64,000 bases of DNA from UBA4285 sp050944355. Lineage in GTDB: Bacteria > Bacillota > Clostridia > Lachnospirales > Lachnospiraceae. Each line of letters starts with the position of its first letter. Within the stretch, counting starts at the first letter, position 1. A model generated the notes under the pieces. It searched no databases. It saw only the letters and a list, made by a program, of their open reading frames with translations, and was not told where the DNA came from. The stretch spans positions 124,001-188,000 of the forward strand of contig JBMNQX010000002.1 of NCBI GenBank assembly GCA_050944355.1. Reading direction: 5' to 3'. Made by a program: the position numbers and the translations under genes. Shown piece after piece: positions 34,641-44,237 of this stretch.

Positions 34641-37121
34641 ATGCAGCTTGCAGATGAAAAATTTGACAAGGAAGCTTTCAAGAAGGATGTCGCGGACAGC
34701 TGCCGCATGCTTTTCAGAAAAGATCTGAAAGATGCGGACAATCAGCAGATTTTCCAGGCGGTTGCCTACGCGGTGCGCGACATTATCATTGACAAATGGA
34801 TCGCGACGAAGAAGACGTACGACCGGGAAAATCCGAAGATTGTGTACTATCTTTCGATGGAATTTCTGATGGGCAGAGCGCTCGGAAACAACATGATCGC
34901 TCTCAGAGAGTACGGTCCGATGCGCGAAGCTCTGGATGAGCTCGGTCTGGATCTCAACGTGATCGAAGACCAGGAGCCGGATCCGGCGCTGGGCAACGGC
35001 GGTCTCGGACGTCTCGCCGCGTGCTTCCTGGATTCGCTCTCAACGCTGGAATATCCGGCGTACGGCTGCGGCATCCGTTATAAGTACGGCATGTTCAAGC
35101 AGAAGATCGAGAACGGCTATCAGGTGGAGGTGCCGGATGACTGGCTCAGAGACGGATATCCGTTTGAGATCAAGAGAGAATACCGCCACAAGGTAATGTT
35201 CGGCGGCTATGTAAAAGTCACCTGGGACGACGTGAGCAAGAAGAATGTATTCTCGCAGGAAGGCTACAACGCGGTGTACGCGGTTCCGTATGACATCCCG
35301 ATCCTGGGCTACGGCGTGAACACGGTGAATACTCTCAGAATCTGGGACGCGGAACCGGTTAACACATTTAATCTGTGCTCATTTGACAGGGGCGAATACA
35401 ATCAGGCCGTGGAAGAGGAGAACCTGGCGAAGACGATCGTCGAGGTACTCTACCCGAACGACAACCACTACGCCGGCAAGGAGCTGCGCTTAAAGCAGCA
35501 GTACTTCTTTGTGTCGGCTTCTCTGCAGCAGGCAATTGCGCACTTCCTGGAGCACAACGATGACCTGCATAAACTGCCGGAAAAGGTTGTCTTCCAGATG
35601 AACGACACCCATCCGACGCTGACTGTACCGGAGCTGATGAGAATCCTGATGGACGAACACGGGTTCGGCTGGGATGAGGCGTGGGAAGTGACGACGCACT
35701 GTGTTGCCTACACGAACCACACGATCATGGCGGAAGCTCTTGAAAAATGGCCGATTGAGCTCTTCTCAAGACTTCTCCCGCGAATCTATCAGATTGTCGA
35801 AGAAATCAACCGCCGCTTCATCGAGCAGATCAAGGCAAAGTATCCGGACAACAACGAGAAGATCCGCAAGATGGCTGTCATATATGACGGGCAGGTCAAG
35901 ATGGCCAACATGGCGATCTGCGCCGGCTTCTCTGTCAACGGCGTCGCAAAGCTCCACACGGAGATTCTCGAAAAAGAGGAACTGAAAGACTTCTACGAAA
36001 TGTTTCCGGAGAAGTTCAACAACAAGACCAACGGCATCACACAGCGCCGCTTCCTGCTCCACGGAAATCCGCTGCTTTCCGACTGGATCACCGACAAGAT
36101 CGGCGACGGCTGGATAACGGATCTCTCACAACTCTCAAAACTGAAAGTCTATGCGGACGATCCGGAAGCACTGCAGGATTTCGCGGAGATCAAGCACAAG
36201 AACAAAGAGCGCCTCGCGCAGTACATTTATCAGAACAACGGAATTGAAGTGGATCCGAATTCGATTTTCGATGTTCAGGTCAAGCGTCTGCACGAGTACA
36301 AGAGACAGCTGCTCAACATTCTGCATGTGATGTATCTGTATGACAAGATCAAGATGCATCCGGAAATCGATGTCTATCCGAGAACTTTCATTTTCGGAGC
36401 CAAGGCTGCAGCCGGCTATGCGATCGCCAAGAAGACTATCAAGCTGATCAACAACGTAGCCAATGTCATCAACAACGACAAGTCCATCAACGGGAAGCTC
36501 AAGGTTGTCTTCATTGAAAACTACTGCGTGAGCAACGGAGAAATCATCTTCGCCGCCGCGGATGTTTCCGAGCAGATTTCGACCGCTTCCAAGGAAGCGT
36601 CCGGAACCGGCAACATGAAGTTCATGATGAACGGCGCCATCACGCTGGGAACGATGGACGGCGCAAACGTCGAAATCGTGCAGGAAGTCGGCAAGGAAAA
36701 TGCCGTCATATTCGGCATGAACGCCAGGGAAGTCGTCAACTACGAGAATAACGGCGGCTATGATCCGATGGAGATCTTCAACAATGATCAGGAGATCCGA
36801 CAGGTTCTTCTGGAGCTCGTCAACGGCAAGTACTCGCCGGAAGACCCGGAGCTGTTCCGCGACATCTACAACTCGCTGCTTGTGAGCCAGCCCGGACGGC
36901 GCGCGGACACTTACTTCATTCTGAAAGACTTCCGCTCTTACATCGAAGCGCAGGAGGAGATCGAGAGACGCTACAGAGACAGAAAGGCGTGGACGAGGAG
37001 TACACTGCTCAATATGGCGTGCTCCGGCAAGTTCTCATCCGACCGCACGATCGAAGAATATGTGAGAGATATCTGGCATCTTAACAAGGTTCATGTTACA
37101 ATGCCTGAGACAGATCAATAA
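34641..37121 (+). CDS. glgP: Glycogen/starch alpha-glucan phosphorylase
   Basis: This 826-residue GT35 enzyme releases glucose-1-phosphate from alpha-1,4-glucans. Signatures are YYLSMEFLMGRALGNN, DPALGNGGLGRLAACFLDS and the PLP-lysine motif EASGTGNMKFMMNGA with TLGTMDGANVEI. The length is full. RBS AGGAAGG precedes the ATG. It feeds phosphoglucomutase (57231-58913). No separate promoter is obvious, so it may read through from ileS. A terminator follows its stop codon. Confidence 0.97.
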   Translation: MQLADEKFDKEAFKKDVADSCRMLFRKDLKDADNQQIFQAVAYAVRDIIIDKWIATKKTYDRENPKIVYYLSMEFLMGRALGNNMIALREYGPMREALDELGLDLNVIEDQEPDPALGNGGLGRLAACFLDSLSTLEYPAYGCGIRYKYGMFKQKIENGYQVEVPDDWLRDGYPFEIKREYRHKVMFGGYVKVTWDDVSKKNVFSQEGYNAVYAVPYDIPILGYGVNTVNTLRIWDAEPVNTFNLCSFDRGEYNQAVEEENLAKTIVEVLYPNDNHYAGKELRLKQQYFFVSASLQQAIAHFLEHNDDLHKLPEKVVFQMNDTHPTLTVPELMRILMDEHGFGWDEAWEVTTHCVAYTNHTIMAEALEKWPIELFSRLLPRIYQIVEEINRRFIEQIKAKYPDNNEKIRKMAVIYDGQVKMANMAICAGFSVNGVAKLHTEILEKEELKDFYEMFPEKFNNKTNGITQRRFLLHGNPLLSDWITDKIGDGWITDLSQLSKLKVYADDPEALQDFAEIKHKNKERLAQYIYQNNGIEVDPNSIFDVQVKRLHEYKRQLLNILHVMYLYDKIKMHPEIDVYPRTFIFGAKAAAGYAIAKKTIKLINNVANVINNDKSINGKLKVVFIENYCVSNGEIIFAAADVSEQISTASKEASGTGNMKFMMNGAITLGTMDGANVEIVQEVGKENAVIFGMNAREVVNYENNGGYDPMEIFNNDQEIRQVLLELVNGKYSPEDPELFRDIYNSLLVSQPGRRADTYFILKDFRSYIEAQEEIERRYRDRKAWTRSTLLNMACSGKFSSDRTIEEYVRDIWHLNKVHVTMPETDQ

Positions 37122-37137
37122 AACAAGACAGAATATA

Positions 37138-37169
37138 CGGCATGAGGGGTAATCTTCATGCCGTTTTTT
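37138..37169 (+). terminator. Terminator or attenuator directly ahead of the GH112 gene
   Basis: Arms CGGCATGA (37138-37145) and TCATGCCG (37156-37163) with a 10-nt loop and six T. It is immediately followed by the AAGGGG RBS of the next gene, leaving no room for a promoter between them. Confidence 0.78.
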
Positions 37170-37180
37170 AAGGGGTGAAA

Positions 37181-39343
37181 ATGAGCAGAGAAAAAGGCGG
37201 ATTCACACTGCCGGGCGAGGCAGGCTGCGAAGATCTGACACTTAAAATGGCAGAGAAGTGGGGCGCGGACGTCATCCGCGACAGCGACGGAACGAAGCTT
37301 TCCCCCGCCATCACAAAGGCAGGATACGGTATATATTCTACAATTTGTATTATACGGGGACACAATGACTGGGCGAAAGAGCATATGGACTGCCTTCAGC
37401 AGACAATACTGATGTCAGATCCGGAAGACGCACAGGATAGCACTCTCACGATTCATCCGCTCAGCGGCTATTTTAAAGAACAGTTCATGATAAATGATTC
37501 GCCGGAATCTCTCGCGCTGTGGCAGGTGTTTGACCGCACATCCGGCGAAGAAGTGAGCCGCGGTCTCTGGTCCTATGACAGGAATTCAGAGACCGTCACC
37601 ATCCGGAATACGACTGCGTGGCACAGCTACACGGTGAATTTCTTTGCCTGGAGAATCTGGGAAGAAATCAACATGTACAATTACACCACCAATCACTGGA
37701 CCGGTGAACATCTGATGCCTGTCGATCCCGTCTATCCGCAGACCCGCGAATATCTTCTCAAATGGCTCGACAACTGGTGCAAAGCCAATCCGGATACGAC
37801 AGTCGTGCGCTTCACGTCGCTTTTCTACAACTTTGTGTGGATCTGGGGAGAAGACGCCGCTCTGAGAAACCGTTTTACGGACTGGGGATCGTATGACTTC
37901 ACGGCGAGTCCTGCCATGTTTGAGAGATTCCGCAGGATGTACGGCTATAGTCTTACGACCGAGGATTTCATCAACGGCGGAAAGAGACAGGTGACGCACA
38001 TGCCGCCGACGAAAGAGAAGCGCGACTACATGGCCTGCGTGCACGACTTTGTCATCAGCTTCGGAAAACAGCTTGTCGACCTTGTTCATTCGTACGGCAA
38101 GAAGGCATATCTGTTTTATGATGACAGCTGGGTCGGAACAGAGCCTTATTCAGACCGTTTCGGGGAGTTTGGATTTGACGGCATTATAAAGTGCGTGTTC
38201 TCGGCTTTTGAGGTCCGTCTGTGCTCGGGCGTGAAGACGCAGACCCATGAAATCCGCCTGCATCCGTATCTGTTTCCGGTCGGCCTGGGCGGCGCGCCGA
38301 CGTTTGTCGACGGCGGCCATCCGACTCTTGACGCCATGCAGTACTGGCAGCATGTGAGAAGAGGACTGCTCCGCACGCCGATCCAGAGAATCGGCCTGGG
38401 CGGATATCTGCACCTGACGGAGAAATTCCCTGATTTTCAGGACTATATCGAAAAAATCTCGGACGATTTCCGCGGCATCAGACATCTGATGGAGACCGGA
38501 AAGCCGTTCACGTTCAGGCCAAAAGTGGCAGTGCTGCATGTCTGGGGAAAACTTCGCTCCTGGATTCTCTCGGGGCATTTCCATGAGACATACATGCACG
38601 ACCTGATTCATGTCAACGAGGCGCTCGCAGGCCTTCCGTTTGACGTCTCATTTATCAGTTTTGATGACGTTAAGAACGGGGCACTTGAGAACTTTGACAT
38701 TGTGATCAACTGCGGCCGGGAAGGCGACGCGTGGAGCGGCGGCGACGCCTGGAGTGATCCGGATGTCGTGAGCCGCCTGAAGGCGTGGACGGCGGCGGGC
38801 GGAGCTTTCATCGGCATCAATGAGCCGTCTGCGGTGCCGGGAAAAAGCACGCTCTTTGCGATGAGCGATGTGCTGGGCGTAGATGAGGACAGGGGCGCGA
38901 GAGTGTGCCACGGGTCCTGGAAGTGCGAGGCCGTGAGCAGCGAAGGACTGATTCCGGCAGGAGCTTTCGTCCCGCACCGCGGCGGACGGTACCTCAGCAG
39001 ACCGGGTGTCGGGGTGTACGCTCAGACCGACGGAGAGCCGGATCTGACGTTCAGCCATTTCGGAAAGGGATGCGGAGTGTACATGAGCGGATTCCAGTAT
39101 TCGCCGGCCAATATCCGTCTGCTCGAAAATGTTCTGCTGAGAGCTTCCGGTCAGACAGAAGAAAACAGCAAGTATCTTGCCGGCAATCCGCTGTGCGAGT
39201 GCACGTATTTTCCGGCTTCGCAGAAGGTCATTGTCGTCAACAACTCGGACGAAAAAGCGCAGACAAGTGTATTTACAGGCAGGACACGCAAAACGACTGT
39301 GCTTAAACCTTATGGCATGACAGTAATGGATACGGAATTCTGA
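37181..39343 (+). CDS. GH112 galactosyl phosphorylase (lacto-N-biose/galacto-N-biose type)
   Basis: This 720-residue enzyme phosphorolyses a beta-galactoside to galactose-1-phosphate. It aligns by eye along its length with Bifidobacterium LnpA: FTLPGEAGCEDLTLKMAEKW, WGADVIRDSDGTKL, VVRFTSLFYNFVW, and the catalytic acid D315 in YDDSWVGTEPY (LnpA has GDQWIGTEPY). GH112 includes lacto-N-biose and galacto-N-biose phosphorylases and a galactosyl-rhamnose phosphorylase; the exact substrate is not readable here. No signal peptide, so it is cytoplasmic. The start at 37181 has AAGGGG 5 nt upstream; a GTG 6 nt earlier overlaps it. A HAD phosphatase follows 16 nt downstream. Confidence 0.9.
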   Translation: MSREKGGFTLPGEAGCEDLTLKMAEKWGADVIRDSDGTKLSPAITKAGYGIYSTICIIRGHNDWAKEHMDCLQQTILMSDPEDAQDSTLTIHPLSGYFKEQFMINDSPESLALWQVFDRTSGEEVSRGLWSYDRNSETVTIRNTTAWHSYTVNFFAWRIWEEINMYNYTTNHWTGEHLMPVDPVYPQTREYLLKWLDNWCKANPDTTVVRFTSLFYNFVWIWGEDAALRNRFTDWGSYDFTASPAMFERFRRMYGYSLTTEDFINGGKRQVTHMPPTKEKRDYMACVHDFVISFGKQLVDLVHSYGKKAYLFYDDSWVGTEPYSDRFGEFGFDGIIKCVFSAFEVRLCSGVKTQTHEIRLHPYLFPVGLGGAPTFVDGGHPTLDAMQYWQHVRRGLLRTPIQRIGLGGYLHLTEKFPDFQDYIEKISDDFRGIRHLMETGKPFTFRPKVAVLHVWGKLRSWILSGHFHETYMHDLIHVNEALAGLPFDVSFISFDDVKNGALENFDIVINCGREGDAWSGGDAWSDPDVVSRLKAWTAAGGAFIGINEPSAVPGKSTLFAMSDVLGVDEDRGARVCHGSWKCEAVSSEGLIPAGAFVPHRGGRYLSRPGVGVYAQTDGEPDLTFSHFGKGCGVYMSGFQYSPANIRLLENVLLRASGQTEENSKYLAGNPLCECTYFPASQKVIVVNNSDEKAQTSVFTGRTRKTTVLKPYGMTVMDTEF

Positions 39344-39359
39344 CAGGTGAGCATCGGTT

Positions 39360-40208
39360 ATGGTCATTTTTCTTGATATTGACGGGACACTTACGGATAT
39401 GCGCGGCGTGATTCCGGATTCGGCTCTGCAGGCGCTCAAAGGCGCGCAGGACAAAGGAAACAGGCTGATCATCAGTTCTGGCCGCTCGATGTGTGAGATT
39501 TATCCCTATATGCGGGAGAGCGGGCTGTTTTCCGGGTATATAGCCGGCGCCGGCGCGTATGTGGAACTTGACGGAAAAGTTCTCCGCGACCGCCCGATGC
39601 CGTCCGGACTGTGCGTGCGCGTGATGGAGTGGCTTCAGGAAAACGATGCGGATTTTATCTGCGAGTGCAATGATTTTATGTATGAGTACCGCAATTCCAT
39701 CAACAATCTCATTGACGGCGCCGTGGCGCGTCTGGGCGAAGGGAAAAGACAAAAAATCGAGGCCAACTATGCGAGGATCGTGCGGCAGTTCTGCACGAGG
39801 CATTTCTCACACGAAGAAGCTGTCCGCTTCGCGCAGGTGCACAAAGTGAACAAAATTCTGTATTATCACAGCAAGAGCACAGTTGAGGAAATGAAACAGG
39901 GAATGCCGGGCTGCCGGGTGCTCCCCTCGAGTTTTCTGAAAGGCGAGTCCGGCGTCGGTGAAATCAGTGAAGAAGGAATCACGAAGGCCGACGGAGTGAA
40001 GCTGATCCGGGAGGCGCTCGGCCTGCCGGAAAGTCAGACCATGGCGTTCGGCGACGGCAGCAATGACGTCGAGATGATGTCCGCGGTGGGGTTTTCTGTC
40101 GCGATGGGCAACGCGAATGAAGACGTGAAGGAAATGGCGGATTATGTGACGACGGATTACGACAAGGACGGAATCCGGAATGCTTTCCGCCGTTTCGGGT
40201 TGTGTTGA
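39360..40208 (+). CDS. HAD-superfamily (Cof-type) phosphatase
   Basis: This is a 282-residue HAD-IIB sugar-phosphate phosphatase. Motif I is FLDIDGTLTD (nucleophile Asp), motif II ISSGRS, motif III the Lys in ITKADGVKLI, and motif IV FGDGSNDVEMM followed by GNANEDVK. The C2 cap lies at about residues 85-190. The substrate is unknown; its position 16 nt after the GH112 phosphorylase suggests a sugar phosphate. Confidence 0.9.
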   Translation: MVIFLDIDGTLTDMRGVIPDSALQALKGAQDKGNRLIISSGRSMCEIYPYMRESGLFSGYIAGAGAYVELDGKVLRDRPMPSGLCVRVMEWLQENDADFICECNDFMYEYRNSINNLIDGAVARLGEGKRQKIEANYARIVRQFCTRHFSHEEAVRFAQVHKVNKILYYHSKSTVEEMKQGMPGCRVLPSSFLKGESGVGEISEEGITKADGVKLIREALGLPESQTMAFGDGSNDVEMMSAVGFSVAMGNANEDVKEMADYVTTDYDKDGIRNAFRRFGLC

Positions 40209-40285
40209 GCCGCCGGAAAGCCTATAATCGAAAAAGTGAATCTGAAACCAGCCGCCTTGTGAGAAGACGGCGGAAAGGCGTAATT

Positions 40286-40930
40286 ATGCATTACAAGGGC
40301 AATGAAAACATCACAATCATGGAGCATCCGCTGATAAAGCATAAAATCACAAGGCTCCGTGACAAATCCACCGGCACCAACGAGTTCCGCGCACTGGTCG
40401 AGGAAATAGGCATGCTGATGGGCTATGAGGCGCTGTCGGATCTGCCGATGAAAGAAATTGAAGTCGAGACACCGATTGAGAAATGCATGTCTCCTGTCAT
40501 CGCCGGAAGAAAGATGGCAGTCGTTCCGATTCTGCGCGCAGGTCTTGGAATGGTTGAAGGCCTTCTCGATCTGGTTCCGACGGCCAAAGTCGGACACATC
40601 GGTCTTTACAGAGACCCGGAGACCCATGAGCCGCACGAGTATTACTGCAAACTGCCGAGTCCGATTGAGGAGAGAACCATCGTGGTGACGGACCCGATGC
40701 TGGCTACCGGCGGCTCTGCCTGCGATGCCATAAAACTGATTCGTCAGCACGGCGGCCGTAAAATCAAATTTATGTGCATCATCGCCGCACCGGAAGGACT
40801 GGAGAGACTGTCAAAGACGTATCCGGACATTCAGATTTATGTCGGACAGCTTGACAGAGAACTGAATGCGGATGCCTATATCTGCCCTGGCCTCGGGGAT
40901 GCCGGCGACAGAATCTTCGGTACGAAGTGA
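40286..40930 (+). CDS. upp: Uracil phosphoribosyltransferase
   Basis: This 214-residue salvage enzyme makes UMP from uracil and PRPP. The PRPP-binding loop is VVTDPMLATGGSACDAI and the uracil site is CPGLGDAGDRIFGT at the C-terminus. The start at 40286 (MHYKGNENI) follows GAAAGG; an in-frame ATG at 40202 lies inside the HAD gene. The upstream hairpin CCGCC...GGCGG (about 40251-40273) may be regulatory. Its TGA stop overlaps the next gene's start. Confidence 0.96.
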   Translation: MHYKGNENITIMEHPLIKHKITRLRDKSTGTNEFRALVEEIGMLMGYEALSDLPMKEIEVETPIEKCMSPVIAGRKMAVVPILRAGLGMVEGLLDLVPTAKVGHIGLYRDPETHEPHEYYCKLPSPIEERTIVVTDPMLATGGSACDAIKLIRQHGGRKIKFMCIIAAPEGLERLSKTYPDIQIYVGQLDRELNADAYICPGLGDAGDRIFGTK

Positions 40931-41580
40931 TGAACGGCCGGCTGCTTCCGGCGCTTATTGCCGCAGCGACTGGTTTTCTCCTGGGACTGATGCTCGCACG
41001 CCTTCTGCGCGTGACAGGAAAGATGAAGATCTTTCTTGCGTGCGCACTGCTGGCTGCTGAATACGCGAGTATCTTCCTTGTGTTCGGAGAAGACCTTGCG
41101 GAAGTCCCTGTGCTCGGACTTGCCGCAGGTACGGCAGGAGCCGCGCTCAAACAGTCAAAGGGAGAAAGTGCATGGGAGTTTTCAGCATTTGCCATGGTAT
41201 GGTGGCTGCTGACGATTCTGCTCACGGGTGATACCTGGAGTGCCTGGGGAAAACAGCTTGCTTCCGGCGCGATCGGCGGCGCGGTACTTCTCGCGATTGT
41301 TTTTCTGCTGCGGTTTGCAGCCGGGCGCTACGAAAAGAAGCTTGGCAGGAAAGAACCGTTTCTGACGAAATCAGACTGTATTCTGTTTTCGCTCCCGGGA
41401 TTCTATTTCGGCGTCGCGGTCGGGTTATTCGGACTGCTGCTGGAGTTTCTGATCGCGTTCGCGGCCGGAAATATCCGGTTAAAGAGCAGAATACCGTCCG
41501 GGCTCGCGGCAGCTGCCGCCTGCTGGGTGTGCGCGCTTGTCGGCGAACGGTTTATGGTCTGGTATGTAGGATTTTTCTGA
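40930..41580 (+). CDS. Small polytopic membrane protein, unknown function
   Basis: This is a 216-residue protein with about six hydrophobic segments. The ATG overlaps the upp stop by one base, so it is translationally coupled. The layout faintly recalls A24 prepilin peptidases: a segment TKSDCILFSLPGFYFG sits where those have GxGDxKL, but the catalytic Asp pair is not convincing. I leave it unassigned. It ends at a strong terminator. Confidence 0.75.
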   Translation: MNGRLLPALIAAATGFLLGLMLARLLRVTGKMKIFLACALLAAEYASIFLVFGEDLAEVPVLGLAAGTAGAALKQSKGESAWEFSAFAMVWWLLTILLTGDTWSAWGKQLASGAIGGAVLLAIVFLLRFAAGRYEKKLGRKEPFLTKSDCILFSLPGFYFGVAVGLFGLLLEFLIAFAAGNIRLKSRIPSGLAAAAACWVCALVGERFMVWYVGFF

Positions 41581-41592
41581 TGACAAATGTTC

Positions 41593-41633
41593 GGTGCCTG
41601 AGACGGATATGACAGCCGTCAGGGCACCTTTTT
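41593..41633 (+). terminator. Intrinsic terminator after the upp operon
   Basis: GGTGCCTGAGACGG pairs with CCGTCAGGGCACC with a small internal mismatch, then five T. Confidence 0.83.
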
Positions 41634-41634
41634 A

Positions 41635-41663
41635 TTGTATATATTTATTCTTTATGGTATTAT
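41635..41663 (+). promoter_or_regulatory. Promoter of comM-dprA-topA-codY
   Basis: TTGTAT (41635-41640), 17 nt, TATTAT (41658-41663). It lies directly after the preceding terminator and 49 nt ahead of comM. An overlapping TATACT (41661-41666) is an alternative -10. Confidence 0.5.
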
Positions 41664-41711
41664 ACTGTTGCATTTTTCCATCAATACATTCACCAGTCTT
41701 TACAATCAGAT

Positions 41712-43262
41712 ATGTTCAGCAATGTCTGCGGCTGTGCGTTCGGCGGCATTTATGCGCAGATTGTGCGCGTTGAGACCGACGCTTCGTTTGGAATTCCTTC
41801 GATCGAGGTTGTGGGAGGACCGGGGAGCGAGGTCAGAGAGAGCCGGGATCGTGTGCGCATCGCCATCCGGAATACCGGCTATACGCTGCGCCAGCAGAAA
41901 ATTCTTATCAATCTGTCGCCGGCCGGCGTCCGCAAAGACGGCACCGGTCTGGATCTCCCGATCGCCATCGGAATTCTCCTCGCCAATGAGCTCATCAAAA
42001 GTGACAGGATTCCCTATTTGTTTTTTATCGGTGAACTGAGTCTGAGCGGTGAAATCATGCCGGTCCGCGGCGTGCTGCCCAGTGTGTGCGCGGCCAGAGA
42101 GGCGGGAATGCCCGCCTGCATTGTTCCGGCTGACAATATGGCAGAGTGCACCGATATCACGGATATTCAGATTTTCGGGGCCAGAACTCTCAGAGAGTGC
42201 TGCGAATTCATAAACGGGCGCGGTGCCCTGATAGACATTTCGGGGTGCCGCGATGACCGAAAGAACAGGGAAAGCGGAGCGGAAGATGGTCTGCACCGTG
42301 GAATCGATTTCAGGGACGTCCGCGGACAGGAGGAGGCAAAACGCGCCGCGCTCGTGGCCGCGAGCGGAATGCACAATATAGCCTACATAGGACCTCCGGG
42401 GAGCGGGAAAACCATGATCGCGCGGCGGATGGCGGGGATTCTCCCGTCTCTCACATACGAAGAAAGTCTGGAACTGACGAAAATCTACTCGGCGGCAGGG
42501 CTTCTTTCCGGAACCGGTCTCATGAAAAAGAGACCTTTTCGGATGCCGGGAACGAAAATAACGCTCCCGGCCATGTTGGGCGGCGGGGCAGACGCAAGAC
42601 CTGGCGAAGTGACTCTGGCTGACCAGGGAGTATTGTTTCTGGATGAAATGCCGGAATTTGACGTCCGGATTCTCGAGGCTCTGCGGGGACCGCTGCAGGA
42701 CGGGTTCGTCCGCATTACCAGTCTGCGCTGGGCTTATACGTTTCCCGCCCGGATTCTGCTCGCCGCGAGTATGAATCCTGATAAAAAGCAGGAAGGAGGG
42801 ACAGAAAAATATCTGCCCCGGATCTCGCGCCCGCTCTGGGACCGATTCGATATCGGAGTCCGCCTGAAGCCGGTCGACTTTAAGAAACTGAGGCTGAGAC
42901 CGGGAGCAGATGACGAAGACTGTCCCTATACGACATCCCATATGCAGCAGGCGGCTGAAGAGGCAAGACTCAGGCAGCTCAGACGCTTCAGAGGCAGCGG
43001 CATTCATTTCAATTCCCAGATGGGTCCTGCTGAGATTCAGCAGTTCTGCCGCATGGACGCGGGAGGCGAAAGAATGGTCGAAGAATTTTACCGAAGAAAT
43101 CAGCTGAGCGTCAGGGGATATCACCGGATGCTTAAGACAGCGCGGACGATTGCGGACCTCTCGGGCAGCGACCGGATACGGGAAGAGCATCTGGCTGAGG
43201 CGATGTCCTATCGAAGCGGAATCGAAGAGGGGAGGCAGGGCACTGATAATGAGCGGACATGA
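41712..43262 (+). CDS. comM: ComM/YifB-family Mg-chelatase-like AAA+ ATPase
   Basis: This 516-residue hexameric helicase promotes branch migration during natural transformation in proteobacterial homologs. Order: Lon-like N-terminal domain (FGIPSIEVVGGPG, LINLSPAGVRKDGTGLDLPIA), Walker A GPPGSGKTMIAR near residue 230, Walker B GVLFLDEMPEF near residue 308, and a C-terminal domain. It is full length. Its end overlaps the dprA start, as in many bacteria. Confidence 0.93.
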   Translation: MFSNVCGCAFGGIYAQIVRVETDASFGIPSIEVVGGPGSEVRESRDRVRIAIRNTGYTLRQQKILINLSPAGVRKDGTGLDLPIAIGILLANELIKSDRIPYLFFIGELSLSGEIMPVRGVLPSVCAAREAGMPACIVPADNMAECTDITDIQIFGARTLRECCEFINGRGALIDISGCRDDRKNRESGAEDGLHRGIDFRDVRGQEEAKRAALVAASGMHNIAYIGPPGSGKTMIARRMAGILPSLTYEESLELTKIYSAAGLLSGTGLMKKRPFRMPGTKITLPAMLGGGADARPGEVTLADQGVLFLDEMPEFDVRILEALRGPLQDGFVRITSLRWAYTFPARILLAASMNPDKKQEGGTEKYLPRISRPLWDRFDIGVRLKPVDFKKLRLRPGADDEDCPYTTSHMQQAAEEARLRQLRRFRGSGIHFNSQMGPAEIQQFCRMDAGGERMVEEFYRRNQLSVRGYHRMLKTARTIADLSGSDRIREEHLAEAMSYRSGIEEGRQGTDNERT

Positions 43263-44166
43263 ATTTTTTTATTTTCTGCTGAGCTGTCTTCCGGGTGTCG
43301 GAACTGTCAAAGCACAGAGACTTCTTGCGTATTTTGGCCAGGCCCCGGAGCATGCTCTTTCAGCCGGGCTGACAGAACTGATGGAGGCGGGAGGCCTGAA
43401 GGCGGATCAGGCGGCTTCTTTCGTAAAACTGCGGGATTCCGGGGAGGCGGCAAAACGGTATCTGAAGATGAAGCGATCCGGCATTTCAATGGTTTGTGCC
43501 GGGGACGAAGACTATCCGGAATCGTTGAATCAGATCCCGGGGAAGCCGCTTTGCCTGTACTACCGGGGCGCACTGCCGGATTCCGGGGATCCTGCCGCGG
43601 CCGTGGTGGGGGCCAGGCGGTGCACCGTGTATGGGAAACAGACGGCCATGCAGATCGGGAAAGTCTGCGCGGAAAATGGCATTTCCGTGATCTCGGGGCT
43701 TGCCGTCGGAATTGACAGCGCCGCCGGCAGAGCTGCGATCCTGGCGGGCGGCCGGACATGGGCCGTTCTGGCCTGTGGTGTGGATATCTGTTACCCGCGA
43801 GAGAATATCGATCTGTTTGAAGGCATCCTGGAAACAGGCGGCGGAATTCTATCGGAATATCCGCCCGGGACGAAGCCGCTGCGGGCACATTTTCCGGTTC
43901 GCAACCGGCTGATCAGCGGACTTTCGGACGTGTGTGTCGTCGTAGAGGCTGCCGGAAAGTCCGGATCACTGATCACGGCGGATCAGGCCGCGGAACAGGG
44001 CCGGGACATACTTGCCGTGCCCGGGCGGATGTCTGACGAAATGAGCCGCGGATGCAACTTTCTGATCGCACAGGGTGCGCAGATACTGCTTGAACCCTCG
44101 GATATCGTCCGTCATCCGGACATTCAGAGGAAAAAGCAGATGGGTAATTCTGGACAGACTGAATAA
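43249..44166 (+). CDS. dprA: DNA processing protein DprA
   Basis: This 305-residue ssDNA-binding protein loads RecA on incoming DNA in transformation. The Rossmann-like core shows VVGARRCTVYG, ISGLAVGIDSAAGRAAI, AVLACGVDICYPREN, NRLISGLSDVCVVVEA and GSLITADQAAEQGRDILAVPG. The ATG at 43249 overlaps the comM end by 14 nt. It precedes topA, the usual Firmicutes order. Confidence 0.95.
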   Translation: MSGHEFFYFLLSCLPGVGTVKAQRLLAYFGQAPEHALSAGLTELMEAGGLKADQAASFVKLRDSGEAAKRYLKMKRSGISMVCAGDEDYPESLNQIPGKPLCLYYRGALPDSGDPAAAVVGARRCTVYGKQTAMQIGKVCAENGISVISGLAVGIDSAAGRAAILAGGRTWAVLACGVDICYPRENIDLFEGILETGGGILSEYPPGTKPLRAHFPVRNRLISGLSDVCVVVEAAGKSGSLITADQAAEQGRDILAVPGRMSDEMSRGCNFLIAQGAQILLEPSDIVRHPDIQRKKQMGNSGQTE

Positions 44167-44237
44167 AACGTACATTTGACATTCTTTATTTCATGGAATA
44201 TGATTTGCGTGTTTATTCAGGTTTAATCGGAGTGCAT

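Noticed and set aside
41706..43190. Long antisense frame (494 residues) opposite comM
   Set aside because: It lies wholly inside comM, has no RBS, and its composition is that of a codon-bias shadow.
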